NCBI RefSeq assembly: GCF_039652555.1
Contig: NZ_JBDJAF010000006.1
Location: 1 to 64,000 of the forward strand
Source: Parafrigoribacterium mesophilum
GTDB taxonomy: Bacteria > Actinomycetota > Actinomycetes > Actinomycetales > Microbacteriaceae
Direction of reading: 5' to 3'
Length of the DNA stretch: 64,000 nt
The notes below the pieces were generated by a model, which was not told where the DNA came from, did no database searches, and was given only the letters and a program-made list of their open reading frames with translations. A program made the position numbers and the translations under genes. Shown piece after piece: positions 17,887 through 27,230 of this stretch (position 1 is the stretch's first letter; the number at the start of each line of letters is the position of its first letter).

Positions 17887-19425
17887 TTGACTGCTCGGAT
17901 TCCTCCGGTGCTCCGACCGGAGCATCCGTCCGCCAGATCGCTCGCCGGATTGGCCGCTGACTTCGGATTGGACCATCGCGGTGCCCTCGAGGGCATCGAC
18001 ATCACCGGCATCACCGTGCGCACCAGCGAGGTGCAGCCTGGCGATCTGTTCGTCGGGATACACGGCACCCACGAGCACGGGGCCCGGTACGCGGCCCAGG
18101 CCAAGGAACGCGGCGCGGTGGCCATCCTCACCGACGAAGACGGTTCACGGCTGGCCGCCGACAGCGGACTGCCGATCGTGATCGTGGATGCGCCGCGCAG
18201 TGCGCTGGGCGAGGTGTCCGCCTGGGTCTACCAGACCGCGGACCACCCGCCGCTGCTGCTCGGCGTCACCGGCACGAACGGCAAGACCTCGACGGTGTAC
18301 CTGCTCGAGGCGATCCTCAAACAGCTCGGCCTGGTCACCGGTCTCAGCTCGACGGCGGAACGCCACATCGGCGACCTCAATGTGGTCAGCAGACTGACCA
18401 CGCCCGAAGCCAGCGAGATGCACGCCCTGCTGGCCAGGATGCGCGAGAACCAGGTGCGGGCCGCCGCCATCGAGGTCAGCGCGCAGGCGCTCAGCAGCAA
18501 CCGCATCGACGGCCTCATGTTCGACGTCGTGGCCTTCACCAACCTCAGCCACGACCACCTGGACGACTACGCGGACCTCGACGAATACTTCGCGGCCAAG
18601 CTGAGGTTCTTCGAACCAGAGCACGGCAAACGCGGCGTGGTGTCGCTGGATTCCATATGGGGGGCGCGCGTGGTCGACGAGTCCCGGATCCCGGTCACCA
18701 CCATCTCCGCCACCAGCGGCATCGTGGGGGAGTGGAACGTCGAGATCCTGGACGAGCATGCCGCATACACCCGGTTCCGGCTCACCGGACCGGAGGGCAA
18801 GTCCCTGACCACGAAGGTTCCGCTGATCGGCTGGCACATGGCCGCCAACGCGGCACTGGCCATCGTGATGCTCGTGGAAGCCGGATTCGAACTCGAGGCG
18901 CTCGACCACGCCCTGCAGGGCGGCATCGACGCCTATCTGCCCGGCCGCACCGAGCGAGTCTCCGGGGACACCGGACCGTCGGTGTACGTGGACTTCGGTC
19001 ACAGCCCCGACGCGTTTCTCAACACGCTCGCCGCGGTCCGCAAGGTCACCTCGGGCCACCTGATCATGGTGTTCGGCGCCGACGGCGACCGGGACGCCAC
19101 CAAACGCCACGAGATGGGACGGGTGGCATCCGAGGGCTCCGACATCCTGGTGATCACCGACCACCATCCGCGCTTCGAGGACCCGCAATCGATCCGGTCG
19201 ACGCTGATCGAGGGAGCCGGTTTAGCCGAGCACCAGGCGCAACTGCACGAAGTGGCCCAACCGGAACAGGCGATCCGCTACGCGGTGTCGCTGGCCGGGC
19301 CGGGGGACTCGATTCTCTGGGCCGGGCCGGGACACCAGGACTACCGCGACATCCGCGGGGTGCGCACCCCATACTCGGCGCGGCAGGAAGCCCGCGATGC
19401 GCTGTGTGAAGCCGGCTGGGCGTAG
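17887..19425 (+). CDS. murE: UDP-MurNAc-L-Ala-D-Glu : diamino-acid ligase MurE
   Basis: MurE adds the third amino acid of the peptidoglycan stem peptide in the cytoplasm. The 512-residue protein has the ATP-binding GVTGTNGKTS at 126-135, conserved EVSAQAL and a C-terminal domain. At residues 425-429 the substrate-recognition motif reads DHHPR, where meso-diaminopimelate enzymes have DNPR. This suggests a different third residue (for example 2,4-diaminobutyrate, ornithine, lysine or homoserine, as known in B-type Microbacteriaceae walls), but which one is not readable. The TTG start at 17887 is chosen because a GAGAAAGAG purine tract precedes it and the N-terminus then aligns with the family. 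Confidence 0.93.
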   Translation: MTARIPPVLRPEHPSARSLAGLAADFGLDHRGALEGIDITGITVRTSEVQPGDLFVGIHGTHEHGARYAAQAKERGAVAILTDEDGSRLAADSGLPIVIVDAPRSALGEVSAWVYQTADHPPLLLGVTGTNGKTSTVYLLEAILKQLGLVTGLSSTAERHIGDLNVVSRLTTPEASEMHALLARMRENQVRAAAIEVSAQALSSNRIDGLMFDVVAFTNLSHDHLDDYADLDEYFAAKLRFFEPEHGKRGVVSLDSIWGARVVDESRIPVTTISATSGIVGEWNVEILDEHAAYTRFRLTGPEGKSLTTKVPLIGWHMAANAALAIVMLVEAGFELEALDHALQGGIDAYLPGRTERVSGDTGPSVYVDFGHSPDAFLNTLAAVRKVTSGHLIMVFGADGDRDATKRHEMGRVASEGSDILVITDHHPRFEDPQSIRSTLIEGAGLAEHQAQLHEVAQPEQAIRYAVSLAGPGDSILWAGPGHQDYRDIRGVRTPYSARQEARDALCEAGWA

Positions 19426-19428
19426 GCC

Positions 19429-20841
19429 GTGATCGCACTGACGCTGGCCGAGATTGCGGCCTCGACCGACGGCGCCCTGCACCTGCCCGACGGGTCCTCA
19501 GCCACCGTGGACGGCACCGTTGTGAGCGGCACCGTGCAGACCGACTCGCGGCGGGTGACACCCGGGTCGATCTTCTTCGCACTGCCGGGGGAGACCACCG
19601 ATGGACACCTGTTCGTCCCCGCCGCCATCGACGCCGGTGCCGCCCTCGTGGTGACCGAACGTCACCTTGACGTCGCGGTGCCGCAGATCGTGGTCGCCTC
19701 CGGAGTTGCGGCGCTGGCGGCACTGGCGCACACCGTCGTAGCCCGCGTACGGGCCGAGGGTTCCCTGTCGGTGGTGGGAATCACCGGTTCCAACGGCAAG
19801 ACCACCACCAAGAACATGGTGCGCGCCATCCTGGAACGCTCCGGCCCGACCGTGGCTCCGGAGGGGTCGTACAACAACCACGTCGGCGCGCCGCTGTCGA
19901 TGCTCGCCGTCGATCACACCACCCGGTACCTGGTCGTCGAGATGGGTACCAACCATGTGGGGGACATCGCCAAGCTGGTCTCCATCGTCACCCCCGACGT
20001 CGCCGTCGTGCTCAAGGTCGGCTTCGCCCACGCCGGGGATTTCGGCTCGCTCGCCGTCACGCAGCGCGCGAAGGCGGAGATGGTGACCGCGTTGCCCGCC
20101 GACGCCGTCGCGGTGCTCAACATCGACGACGATCTGGTCGCCCAGATGGCGTCGATGACCGCCGCCCGCGTCGTCTGGTTCGGGCTCAGTGAGGGAGCCG
20201 ACGTCCGAGCCGATCGCATCGACGCCAGCATCGACGGCACCTCCTTCACCGTCAGTCGACACGGCGCCACCCACCGGGTGAGCCTGCGCATCCTCGGTGA
20301 ACATCACGTGATGAACGCCCTGGCCGCCTTGGCCGTCGCCGACCAGCTCGGGGTTCCGGTGGCGGAGGCAATCGGCGCCATCGAAGACATGGTCAAGGCG
20401 GAGCGGTGGCGAATGGAGGTGCTGCACCCCGGCGGCGGCATCGTCGTCATCAACGACGCCTACAACGCCAGCCCGGACTCCACCGCCGCCGCCCTGAAGA
20501 CCCTCGCCCAAATCACCGGGCCGCAGCAGCGCTCGGTCGCCGTGCTCGGCGAGATGGCGGACCTCGGCGACATCGCCGACGAGGAACACGACCGCATCGG
20601 ACGGCTCGTGGTGCGCCTGAACATCGCCAAGCTCGTCGTCGTCGGCCACCGCGCCCGCCACATCCACAACGCCGCAGGGCTCGAGGGATCCTGGAACTTC
20701 GAATCGGTGCTCGTGCCCGACGCCGATGCCGCGCTGGACTTCCTGCACACCGAACTGCGCAGCGGCGACGTGGTGCTGGTCAAGTCGTCGAACTCCGCGA
20801 AACTCCGCTTCCTCGGTGATCGTCTGGGCGGGGTCAGCTAG
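19429..20841 (+). CDS. murF: UDP-MurNAc-tripeptide:D-Ala-D-Ala ligase MurF
   Basis: MurF adds D-Ala-D-Ala to complete the UDP-MurNAc-pentapeptide. The 470-residue protein carries the Mur-ligase ATP loop GITGSNGKTTTK around 117-128, followed by EMGTNHVGDI and the conserved INDAYNASPDS in the C-terminal domain, all typical of MurF. The GTG start comes 3 nt after the murE stop. Its stop overlaps the GTG of mraY by one base. No D-Ala-D-Ala ligase gene is present in this cluster, so ddl must lie elsewhere. Confidence 0.96.
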   Translation: MIALTLAEIAASTDGALHLPDGSSATVDGTVVSGTVQTDSRRVTPGSIFFALPGETTDGHLFVPAAIDAGAALVVTERHLDVAVPQIVVASGVAALAALAHTVVARVRAEGSLSVVGITGSNGKTTTKNMVRAILERSGPTVAPEGSYNNHVGAPLSMLAVDHTTRYLVVEMGTNHVGDIAKLVSIVTPDVAVVLKVGFAHAGDFGSLAVTQRAKAEMVTALPADAVAVLNIDDDLVAQMASMTAARVVWFGLSEGADVRADRIDASIDGTSFTVSRHGATHRVSLRILGEHHVMNALAALAVADQLGVPVAEAIGAIEDMVKAERWRMEVLHPGGGIVVINDAYNASPDSTAAALKTLAQITGPQQRSVAVLGEMADLGDIADEEHDRIGRLVVRLNIAKLVVVGHRARHIHNAAGLEGSWNFESVLVPDADAALDFLHTELRSGDVVLVKSSNSAKLRFLGDRLGGVS

Positions 20842-21944
20842 TGCTCGCGCTCCTGTTCGCCGCCGGCCTGTCGATGATCTTCACCCTGGCCCTCACCCCG
20901 GTCTTCGCGCGGTCGTTCCGGCGGATGAATCTGGGCCAGTTCATCCGGGCAGACACGCCGACGACGCACGTGCTCAAACGCGGCACCCCCACCATGGGCG
21001 GGGTGATCTTCATCACCGGCGCCCTGGTCGGCTATTTCGGCGGACACCTCCTCGGCGGCGGACGCCCGAGCGCCTCCGCGCTGCTGGTCATCCTGATGAT
21101 GGTGGGCGTCGGCTTCATCGGGTTCGTCGACGACTTCATGAAGGTCAGCCGGCACAACAGCCTCGGCCTGGCCGGGCCGTTCAAAATTCTCGGCACCGTC
21201 ATCGTGGCCATCGTCTTCGCCATCCTCGCGCTCACCCACGAAGACTCCACCGGCGTCACCCCCGCCTCAACGGCAGTGTCGTTCGTGCGGGACCTCCCGT
21301 TCGACTTCGTCGTGATCTTCGGCGGCAGCATCGGCGTCATCGTCTTCGTCGCCTGGATCGCGTTCATCACCACCAGCGTGTCGAACGCCGTCAACCTCAC
21401 AGACGGCCTCGATGGCCTGGCGGCCGGCGCGTCGATCTTCGCCATCGGCTCGTACATCATCATCGGGTTCTGGCAGAACCAGCAGAACTGCCTCGGGAAA
21501 GTTCTCGAGGAGAACGTGTTCAAGTGCTACACGGTCTCCCAACCGTTCGACCAGGCCACCATCGCCGCCGCCATCGTCGGATCGCTGATCGGGTTCCTCT
21601 GGTGGAACACCTCCCCAGCCCAGGTGATGATGGGCGACACCGGGGCCTTCGCCCTCGGCGGCGCCCTCGCCGCGCTGGCGATCCTGTCCCGCACCGAACT
21701 GCTGTTGATGCTCATCGGCGGCCTGTTCGTCATGGTCACCGGATCGGTGATCCTGCAACGCGCATACTTCAAGCTCACCAAGGGCAAGCGCATCTGGCGG
21801 GCCACCCCGATCCACCACCATTTCGAGATGAAGGGCTGGCCGGAGGTCACGATCGTCGTGCGGTTCTGGATCATCTCCGGATTGTTCGTCGCCGCCGGCG
21901 TCGGCATCTTCTATCTCGAATGGGTCTCGCGAGTCGCACCGTGA
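20841..21944 (+). CDS. mraY: Phospho-MurNAc-pentapeptide transferase MraY
   Basis: MraY transfers phospho-MurNAc-pentapeptide onto undecaprenyl phosphate to form lipid I at the cytoplasmic membrane face. The 367-residue protein has about ten hydrophobic helices. Key motifs are GTPTMGG at about 49-55, FVDDFMK with catalytic-region aspartates, VNLTDGLDGLA and HHHFE near the C-terminus. GTG overlaps the murF stop by one base, and the TGA overlaps the murD GTG (GTGA). Confidence 0.97.
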   Translation: MLALLFAAGLSMIFTLALTPVFARSFRRMNLGQFIRADTPTTHVLKRGTPTMGGVIFITGALVGYFGGHLLGGGRPSASALLVILMMVGVGFIGFVDDFMKVSRHNSLGLAGPFKILGTVIVAIVFAILALTHEDSTGVTPASTAVSFVRDLPFDFVVIFGGSIGVIVFVAWIAFITTSVSNAVNLTDGLDGLAAGASIFAIGSYIIIGFWQNQQNCLGKVLEENVFKCYTVSQPFDQATIAAAIVGSLIGFLWWNTSPAQVMMGDTGAFALGGALAALAILSRTELLLMLIGGLFVMVTGSVILQRAYFKLTKGKRIWRATPIHHHFEMKGWPEVTIVVRFWIISGLFVAAGVGIFYLEWVSRVAP

Positions 21945-23467
21945 GACAGGCGCGCGAAGTAGAATCCCTCACCGGATGGAGCGCGCCGTGGCAGGGACTG
22001 CGCGTGGCGGTGCTCGGGCTCGGGGTCACCGGTTTCTCGGTGGCAGACACCCTCGCCGAACTCGGCGCCGATGCGACGGTGTTCGCGTCATCCGCGGACG
22101 AGAAGACGGCCGACCTGCTCGAGGTGATCGGGGTCCCGCTGGTCCTGGCCGACCTGCAGAGTCCGGACGGGCACGCGGAGAGCGATCTGGAGACGTTCGC
22201 CCCCGAGCTGCTGGTCGTCTCGCCGGGCTTCCCGCCGCGGCATCCGCTCGTGGCCTGGGCCACCGACCACGGCGTTCCGGTCTGGGGCGACGTGGAATTG
22301 GCCTGGCGGCTGCGCGACAAGACCGCCGCGGCGCCGTGGCTGGCGATCACCGGCACCAACGGCAAGACCACGACCGTGCAACTCACCGCCGCGATGCTCA
22401 CTGCCGCCGGCCGCCGGATCGCCGCGTGCGGGAACGTCGGTATGCCGGTGCTTGACGCGATCCGCGACCCGGCCGGGTTCGACGCCCTGGTGGTCGAGCT
22501 GTCGAGCTTTCAACTGCACTACATCCACAGCATTTCCCCGCACGCGAGCGTGTGCCTCAACATCGCCGACGACCACCTGGACTGGCACGGTTCGGCGCAG
22601 GCCTACCGGGCCGCGAAGGCCAAGGTCTACCGGAACACCGAAGCGGTGTGCCTGTTCAACCGGGCGGACGACGCCACCAGAGCGATGGTGGAGGAGGCCG
22701 ACGTTGTCGAGGGCGCCCGGGCCGTGGGGTTCGGCCTGGGGATTCCCGCGCCCGGCGACCTGGGCGTGGTCGACGGCATCCTCTGCGAGCGAGCGTTCCA
22801 CAAGGATTACCAGCGTTCGGCGGTGGAACTGATCTCCATCGACCGGCTGGCCGCGGCCGGGTTGGACAGTGCACACATGGTGCAGAACGTGCTCGCGGCC
22901 GCCGGGCTCGCTCTCAGCCTCGGCACGCCGCCCAGCGCCATCCGCACCGCCCTCGGTGGCTTCCACGTCGACCACCACCGCACCCAGGTCGTGGCCGAAC
23001 ACGGCGGAATCCGCTGGGTGGACGATTCCAAGGCCACCAACCCGCACGCCGCCCGCGCCGCCCTGAAGTCAGCCCCTTCGGTGGTCTGGATCGTGGGTGG
23101 GTTGTTCAAGGGCGTGGATGTGGCGCAGCTGGTGGAAAGCGAGGCCGGCCGGTTGCGCGCCGCAGTGCTGATCGGCGCCGAGCGCGGCGAGGTCCTCGCG
23201 GCATTCAAGCGACACGCGCCGGCGCTCCCGGTGTTCGAGGTCGACACCGTTGACACTGATCAAGTGATGCCGACCGCCGTGAGGCTGGCGGCTGCTGTGG
23301 CCCGCAGCGGGGACACGGTGCTCTTGGCCCCGGCTGCCGCATCCATGGATCAGTTCAAGAACTACGCCGACCGGGGATCCAGATTCGCGGCGGCTGTGAA
23401 CGAGATGTTGGGAGGTGGGGCGGATGACGACAAGCCTTCCTCGCCAGCAGCCTCGCCGCAGCGGTAA
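21941..23467 (+). CDS. murD: UDP-MurNAc-L-alanine:D-glutamate ligase MurD
   Basis: MurD adds D-glutamate to UDP-MurNAc-L-Ala. The protein has 508 residues. An N-terminal Rossmann domain begins with VAVLGLGVTGFS, the ATP loop ITGTNGKTTT spans about 136-145, and the central region has LSSFQL and NIADDHLDWHG. The C-terminal domain contains WVDDSKATNPHAA. The frame stays open far upstream through mraY, but GTG at 21941 (GTGA overlap with the mraY stop) is the natural start. The C-terminus runs 44 nt into ftsW in another frame. Confidence 0.95.
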   Translation: MRQAREVESLTGWSAPWQGLRVAVLGLGVTGFSVADTLAELGADATVFASSADEKTADLLEVIGVPLVLADLQSPDGHAESDLETFAPELLVVSPGFPPRHPLVAWATDHGVPVWGDVELAWRLRDKTAAAPWLAITGTNGKTTTVQLTAAMLTAAGRRIAACGNVGMPVLDAIRDPAGFDALVVELSSFQLHYIHSISPHASVCLNIADDHLDWHGSAQAYRAAKAKVYRNTEAVCLFNRADDATRAMVEEADVVEGARAVGFGLGIPAPGDLGVVDGILCERAFHKDYQRSAVELISIDRLAAAGLDSAHMVQNVLAAAGLALSLGTPPSAIRTALGGFHVDHHRTQVVAEHGGIRWVDDSKATNPHAARAALKSAPSVVWIVGGLFKGVDVAQLVESEAGRLRAAVLIGAERGEVLAAFKRHAPALPVFEVDTVDTDQVMPTAVRLAAAVARSGDTVLLAPAAASMDQFKNYADRGSRFAAAVNEMLGGGADDDKPSSPAASPQR

Positions 23468-24725
23468 GCCGAGGGCACGCGGGCGCGACACCACGGAACC
23501 GCCCGCCTCGCTGATTTCCGGCCCGCACCGCGGCACCGGCGCCGCCGTCGTCGCCGTCAAGAAGATCTTCGCCGCCGAGACCGGCAACTTCTTCCTGCTG
23601 CTGGGAGCGACGCTGTTCCTGGTCACCTTCGGGCTGGTGATGGTGCTGTCGTCCTCCGCCGTGTCGTCGTACAAGGACACCGAGGACTCCTTCAGCGGCT
23701 TCGCCCGGCAGGGTATGTTCGCTATGCTCGGGGTGCCGTTGATGCTGATCGCCTCCAGGATGCCTGCCGTGTTCTGGCGCAAGTGGGCCGGCATCGCCAT
23801 GGTGGTGGCGGTCGGGCTGCAGTTCCTCGTCGTGGCAACGCCGCTCGGCGTCGAACACGGCGGCAACCGCAACTGGATCAGCCTGGGCTCGGTCAGCGTG
23901 CAACCGTCCGAACTGGCCAAGGTAGCCCTGGTCATCTGGCTGGCCATGATCCTGGCCAGGAAACGCGATGTGCTGGAGGACTGGCGGGAACTGGCGTTCC
24001 CGCTGGTGCCCGTCGCCGGAGCGGCGATCGGCTTCGTGCTGCTCGGGCAAGACCTCGGCACGTCGATCATCATGATCGCCATGGTGTTCGGCGCGCTGTT
24101 CTTCGCCGGCGTGCGACTGCGGCACCTGTTCATCCCGCTGGTAGTGATTGGGGCGGTCGGGCTCGCACTGGGTAGCGCCACCAACTCGCGCCAGGACCGG
24201 ATCTCGGCCTGGCTGAGCGGATGCTCCTCCGACGCCGACTACTCCGGCCTGTGCTGGCAGACCCTGCACGGCTGGTGGGCTCTGGCCTCCGGCGGGCTGT
24301 TCGGCGTCGGACTGGGCAACTCGAAGGCGAAATGGTCCTGGCTGCCGGAGGCCGACAACGACTTCATCTTCGCCATCGTCGGCGAGGAACTCGGGCTGAT
24401 CGGCGCCGTGCTCGTGCTCGTCCTGTTCATCGTGCTGGCCATCGCGTTCGTGCGGATCATCCGCGCCAACACCGACCCGTTCGCGCGGGTGGCGGTGAGC
24501 GTGGTGATGATGTGGATCATCGGGCAGGCGTTCGTCAATATCGCCGTGGTGCTGGGGATGCTGCCGGTGCTCGGGGTGCCGCTGCCGCTGATCTCGGCAG
24601 GCGGCTCGGCCCTGGTGACCTCCCTCGTCGCGATCGGGATCGTGTTGTCGTTCGCCCGGCATCCGGTGGTGCAGGGGGCCGTTGACCAGTACCAGCCGGC
24701 CGGCGGAAAGCCGCGCAGCCGGTGA
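23424..24725 (+). CDS. ftsW: Lipid II polymerase FtsW (SEDS glycosyltransferase)
   Basis: FtsW polymerises lipid II into glycan strands at the septum together with FtsI. The 433-residue protein has a 50-residue basic cytoplasmic N-terminus and about ten membrane helices. SEDS features include HGGNRNWISLG with the catalytic-loop region, VQPSELAK, LLGQDLGTS and the C-terminal PLISAGGSALV. ATG at 23424 is chosen because GGAGGTGGGG precedes it; it overlaps the end of murD by 44 nt. The stop overlaps the murG GTG. Confidence 0.95.
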   Translation: MTTSLPRQQPRRSGKPRARGRDTTEPPASLISGPHRGTGAAVVAVKKIFAAETGNFFLLLGATLFLVTFGLVMVLSSSAVSSYKDTEDSFSGFARQGMFAMLGVPLMLIASRMPAVFWRKWAGIAMVVAVGLQFLVVATPLGVEHGGNRNWISLGSVSVQPSELAKVALVIWLAMILARKRDVLEDWRELAFPLVPVAGAAIGFVLLGQDLGTSIIMIAMVFGALFFAGVRLRHLFIPLVVIGAVGLALGSATNSRQDRISAWLSGCSSDADYSGLCWQTLHGWWALASGGLFGVGLGNSKAKWSWLPEADNDFIFAIVGEELGLIGAVLVLVLFIVLAIAFVRIIRANTDPFARVAVSVVMMWIIGQAFVNIAVVLGMLPVLGVPLPLISAGGSALVTSLVAIGIVLSFARHPVVQGAVDQYQPAGGKPRSR

Positions 24726-25813
24726 CCCGCTATCTTCTGGCCGGCGGCGGAACCGCCGGTCACGTCAACCCGTTGCTGGCCGTGGCCGATCGCATCCGGG
24801 ACCGCGAACCCGAGGCCGTCGTGCTGGTGCTGGGCACGGCGCAGGGCCTGGAGTCACGGCTGGTCCCGGCCCGCGGGTACCGGCTGCTGGTCGTGGACCG
24901 GCTGCCCTTCCCGCGCAGCCTGTCGGCATCGGTCGCCCGGTTCCCGGGACGCTTCCGCGCCATCGTGCGCAGCGTGCGCAACCTGATCACAGAACACGCC
25001 ATCGATGTGGTGGTCGGATTCGGCGGCTACGTGTCCGCTCCCGCCTACCTGGCGGCACGCGCCGAAAAGGTGCCGATCGTGATCCACGAGGCGAACGCCA
25101 AGCCCGGGATGGCCAACCGGCTCGGCAGCGTGATGACCGGTCACGTCGGCGTCGCCTTCTCCGGCACCCCGCTGGCGCGGGCACGCCTGGTCGGCATGCC
25201 GCTGCGCCGCGAGATCGAACGCCTCGACCGGCACGCCACCCGGCGCGAGGCGATGGCGTTCTTCGGGCTGGACGCGCAGCGGCTGACCCTCCTGGTCACC
25301 GGCGGATCGCAGGGCGCCCGGCAACTCAACGAGACGATCTACGCGGCCGCGGCATCGATCCTCGGAACCGGATGGCAGCTGCTGCACATCACCGGCGAGA
25401 GGTCGGACCTGCCGGCCTCGGAACTGCCCGGCTACGTGATGGTGCGCTACTGCGACCGGATGGAGCTGGCCCTGTCCGCCGCGGACCTGGTGGTGTCGCG
25501 GGCCGGCGCGGCCACGGTGAGCGAACTGATGGGCCTCGGACTCCCCGCCGTCTACGTGCCGCTGGCCATCGGAAACGGCGAACAGCGCCGCAACGCACAA
25601 TCCCAGGTCGCCGCCGGCGGCGCACTGATCGTGAAGAACTCGCAGTTCACCCCGCAGTGGGTCTCTTCGCAGCTGGTGCCGTTGCTGCTGGACCGCCCAC
25701 GCATCGCCGACATGGCGGCCCGCACCAGCGCGATCGGCACGCGCGACGGTGCCGATCGCACCGTCGACCTCATCCAGGATGCCCTTCGCGGCACTCGAAA
25801 GCAGCGACAGTGA
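24722..25813 (+). CDS. murG: MurG: lipid I to lipid II N-acetylglucosaminyltransferase
   Basis: MurG adds GlcNAc to lipid I, producing lipid II on the inner membrane face. It has 363 residues, typical of the family, with an N-terminal GGGTAGHVNP loop at about 7-16, the lipid-side GFGGYVSAP, IHEANAKPGMANR, and in the C-terminal UDP-GlcNAc domain VTGGSQGARQLN and SRAGAATVSE. The GTGA overlap with ftsW sets the start, and the stop overlaps the murC GTG in the same way. Confidence 0.97.
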   Translation: MTRYLLAGGGTAGHVNPLLAVADRIRDREPEAVVLVLGTAQGLESRLVPARGYRLLVVDRLPFPRSLSASVARFPGRFRAIVRSVRNLITEHAIDVVVGFGGYVSAPAYLAARAEKVPIVIHEANAKPGMANRLGSVMTGHVGVAFSGTPLARARLVGMPLRREIERLDRHATRREAMAFFGLDAQRLTLLVTGGSQGARQLNETIYAAAASILGTGWQLLHITGERSDLPASELPGYVMVRYCDRMELALSAADLVVSRAGAATVSELMGLGLPAVYVPLAIGNGEQRRNAQSQVAAGGALIVKNSQFTPQWVSSQLVPLLLDRPRIADMAARTSAIGTRDGADRTVDLIQDALRGTRKQRQ

Positions 25814-27219
25814 TCAAATCGGACTTCTCGCAGGCTATGCCCCAGCAGGTGGGCACGGCGCACTTCGTCGGCATCGGCGGCGCGGGGATGAGCGGCATCG
25901 CCCACCTCTTCGTCGCGGCGGGCATCTCGGTCAGCGGGTCGGACATCCGCGACACCGACGCGGTGCGCGCGCTGCGAGCCGAAGGCGTGAAGGTGGCCAT
26001 CGGCCACGCTGCAGAGAACGTTCTCGCCGCAGATACCGTGGTGGTCACCGGGGCCATCGCGCAGGACAACCCGGAATACCTTGCGGCCCGCGCCGCCGGC
26101 ATCCCCGTGGTGCACCGCGCCGTGGCACTGGCGTGGCTGACCGAGCGGCACCGCGTGGTGGCGGTCGCCGGCGCCCACGGCAAAACCACCTCCACGGCGA
26201 TGATCGTCACCGCCCTGCTGCGGCTGGGCGCCGATCCGAGCTTCGTCAACGGCGGTGTGCTCAGCGCTCTCGGCGTGAGCTCCGCCGTCGGCGCGGGCGA
26301 CCTGTTCGTGGTTGAAGCCGACGAATCCGACGGGTCGTTCCTGCTGTACAACACCGCCGTCGCCCTCGTGACCAACGTCGACCCCGACCACCTGGACCAC
26401 TACGGGTCCCGCGAGGCCTTCGAGGACGCGTTCGTGCGGTTCGCCGGCAACGCCTCCGAACTGGTCGTGATCTCCAGCGACGACCCCGGAGCGGTGCAGA
26501 CCACGCAGCGGCTGCACGCCGCACAGGTGATCACGTTCGGCCAGGCATCCGGCGCCGACGTGCGGCTGCACTCCGTGGTCTCCGGCGACTCCGTGTCGTT
26601 CGTGCTGCGCTATCTCGGCACCGACTACCCGGCAACCCTCACCGTGCCCGGGCTGCACAACGCGCTCAACGCCGCCGGGGCATTCGGCGTGCTGGTCGGG
26701 CTGGGCTATCCGCCCCGCGAGGCCTTGGCCGCGATCGCCGAATTCGAGGGCACGCATCGCCGGTTCGAGTTCAAAGGTCAGGTGCGCGGCGTGCGCGTCT
26801 ACGACGATTTCGCGCACCACCCCACCGAGATCGCCGCGGCGCTGTCCGCTGCCCGCGGCGTCGTCGGCGCCGGCCGGCTGCTGCCGATCTTCCAGCCGCA
26901 TCTCTACAGCCGCACCCGGCTGCTGGCCGCCGACTTCGCGCACACCTTCGAAACCCTGGCCGACCACACCACGGTGGTGCCGATTTACGGGGCCAGGCAG
27001 GACCCGGAGCCCGGAGTGACCGGGCAGCTGATCACCGACCGCTTCGAGCACCCCGACGGCGCGCGCTACCTGGCCGACTGGCGTCAGGCGGCCGAGCACG
27101 CCGCATCCGTCGCCCGCGATGGCGACATCGTGCTCACCATGGGCGGCGGAGACATCTACCGAATCGTCCCAGATGTGCTGCACGCGCTCGAGGAGCGCGG
27201 CCAGGGCCCGCGGAACTGA
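25810..27219 (+). CDS. murC: UDP-N-acetylmuramate:L-alanine ligase MurC
   Basis: MurC adds L-alanine to UDP-MurNAc, the first peptide-forming step. The 469-residue protein starts with the UDP-binding HFVGIGGAGMSGIA, has the ATP loop VAGAHGKTTS around 119-128, the EADESDGSF metal site and the DDFAHHPTE motif in its C-terminal half. The GTG at 25810 overlaps the murG TGA; the frame is open upstream through murG but carries no homology there. ftsQ begins 11 nt later. Confidence 0.96.
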   Translation: MIKSDFSQAMPQQVGTAHFVGIGGAGMSGIAHLFVAAGISVSGSDIRDTDAVRALRAEGVKVAIGHAAENVLAADTVVVTGAIAQDNPEYLAARAAGIPVVHRAVALAWLTERHRVVAVAGAHGKTTSTAMIVTALLRLGADPSFVNGGVLSALGVSSAVGAGDLFVVEADESDGSFLLYNTAVALVTNVDPDHLDHYGSREAFEDAFVRFAGNASELVVISSDDPGAVQTTQRLHAAQVITFGQASGADVRLHSVVSGDSVSFVLRYLGTDYPATLTVPGLHNALNAAGAFGVLVGLGYPPREALAAIAEFEGTHRRFEFKGQVRGVRVYDDFAHHPTEIAAALSAARGVVGAGRLLPIFQPHLYSRTRLLAADFAHTFETLADHTTVVPIYGARQDPEPGVTGQLITDRFEHPDGARYLADWRQAAEHAASVARDGDIVLTMGGGDIYRIVPDVLHALEERGQGPRN

Positions 27220-27230
27220 CGGAGCGTTCG

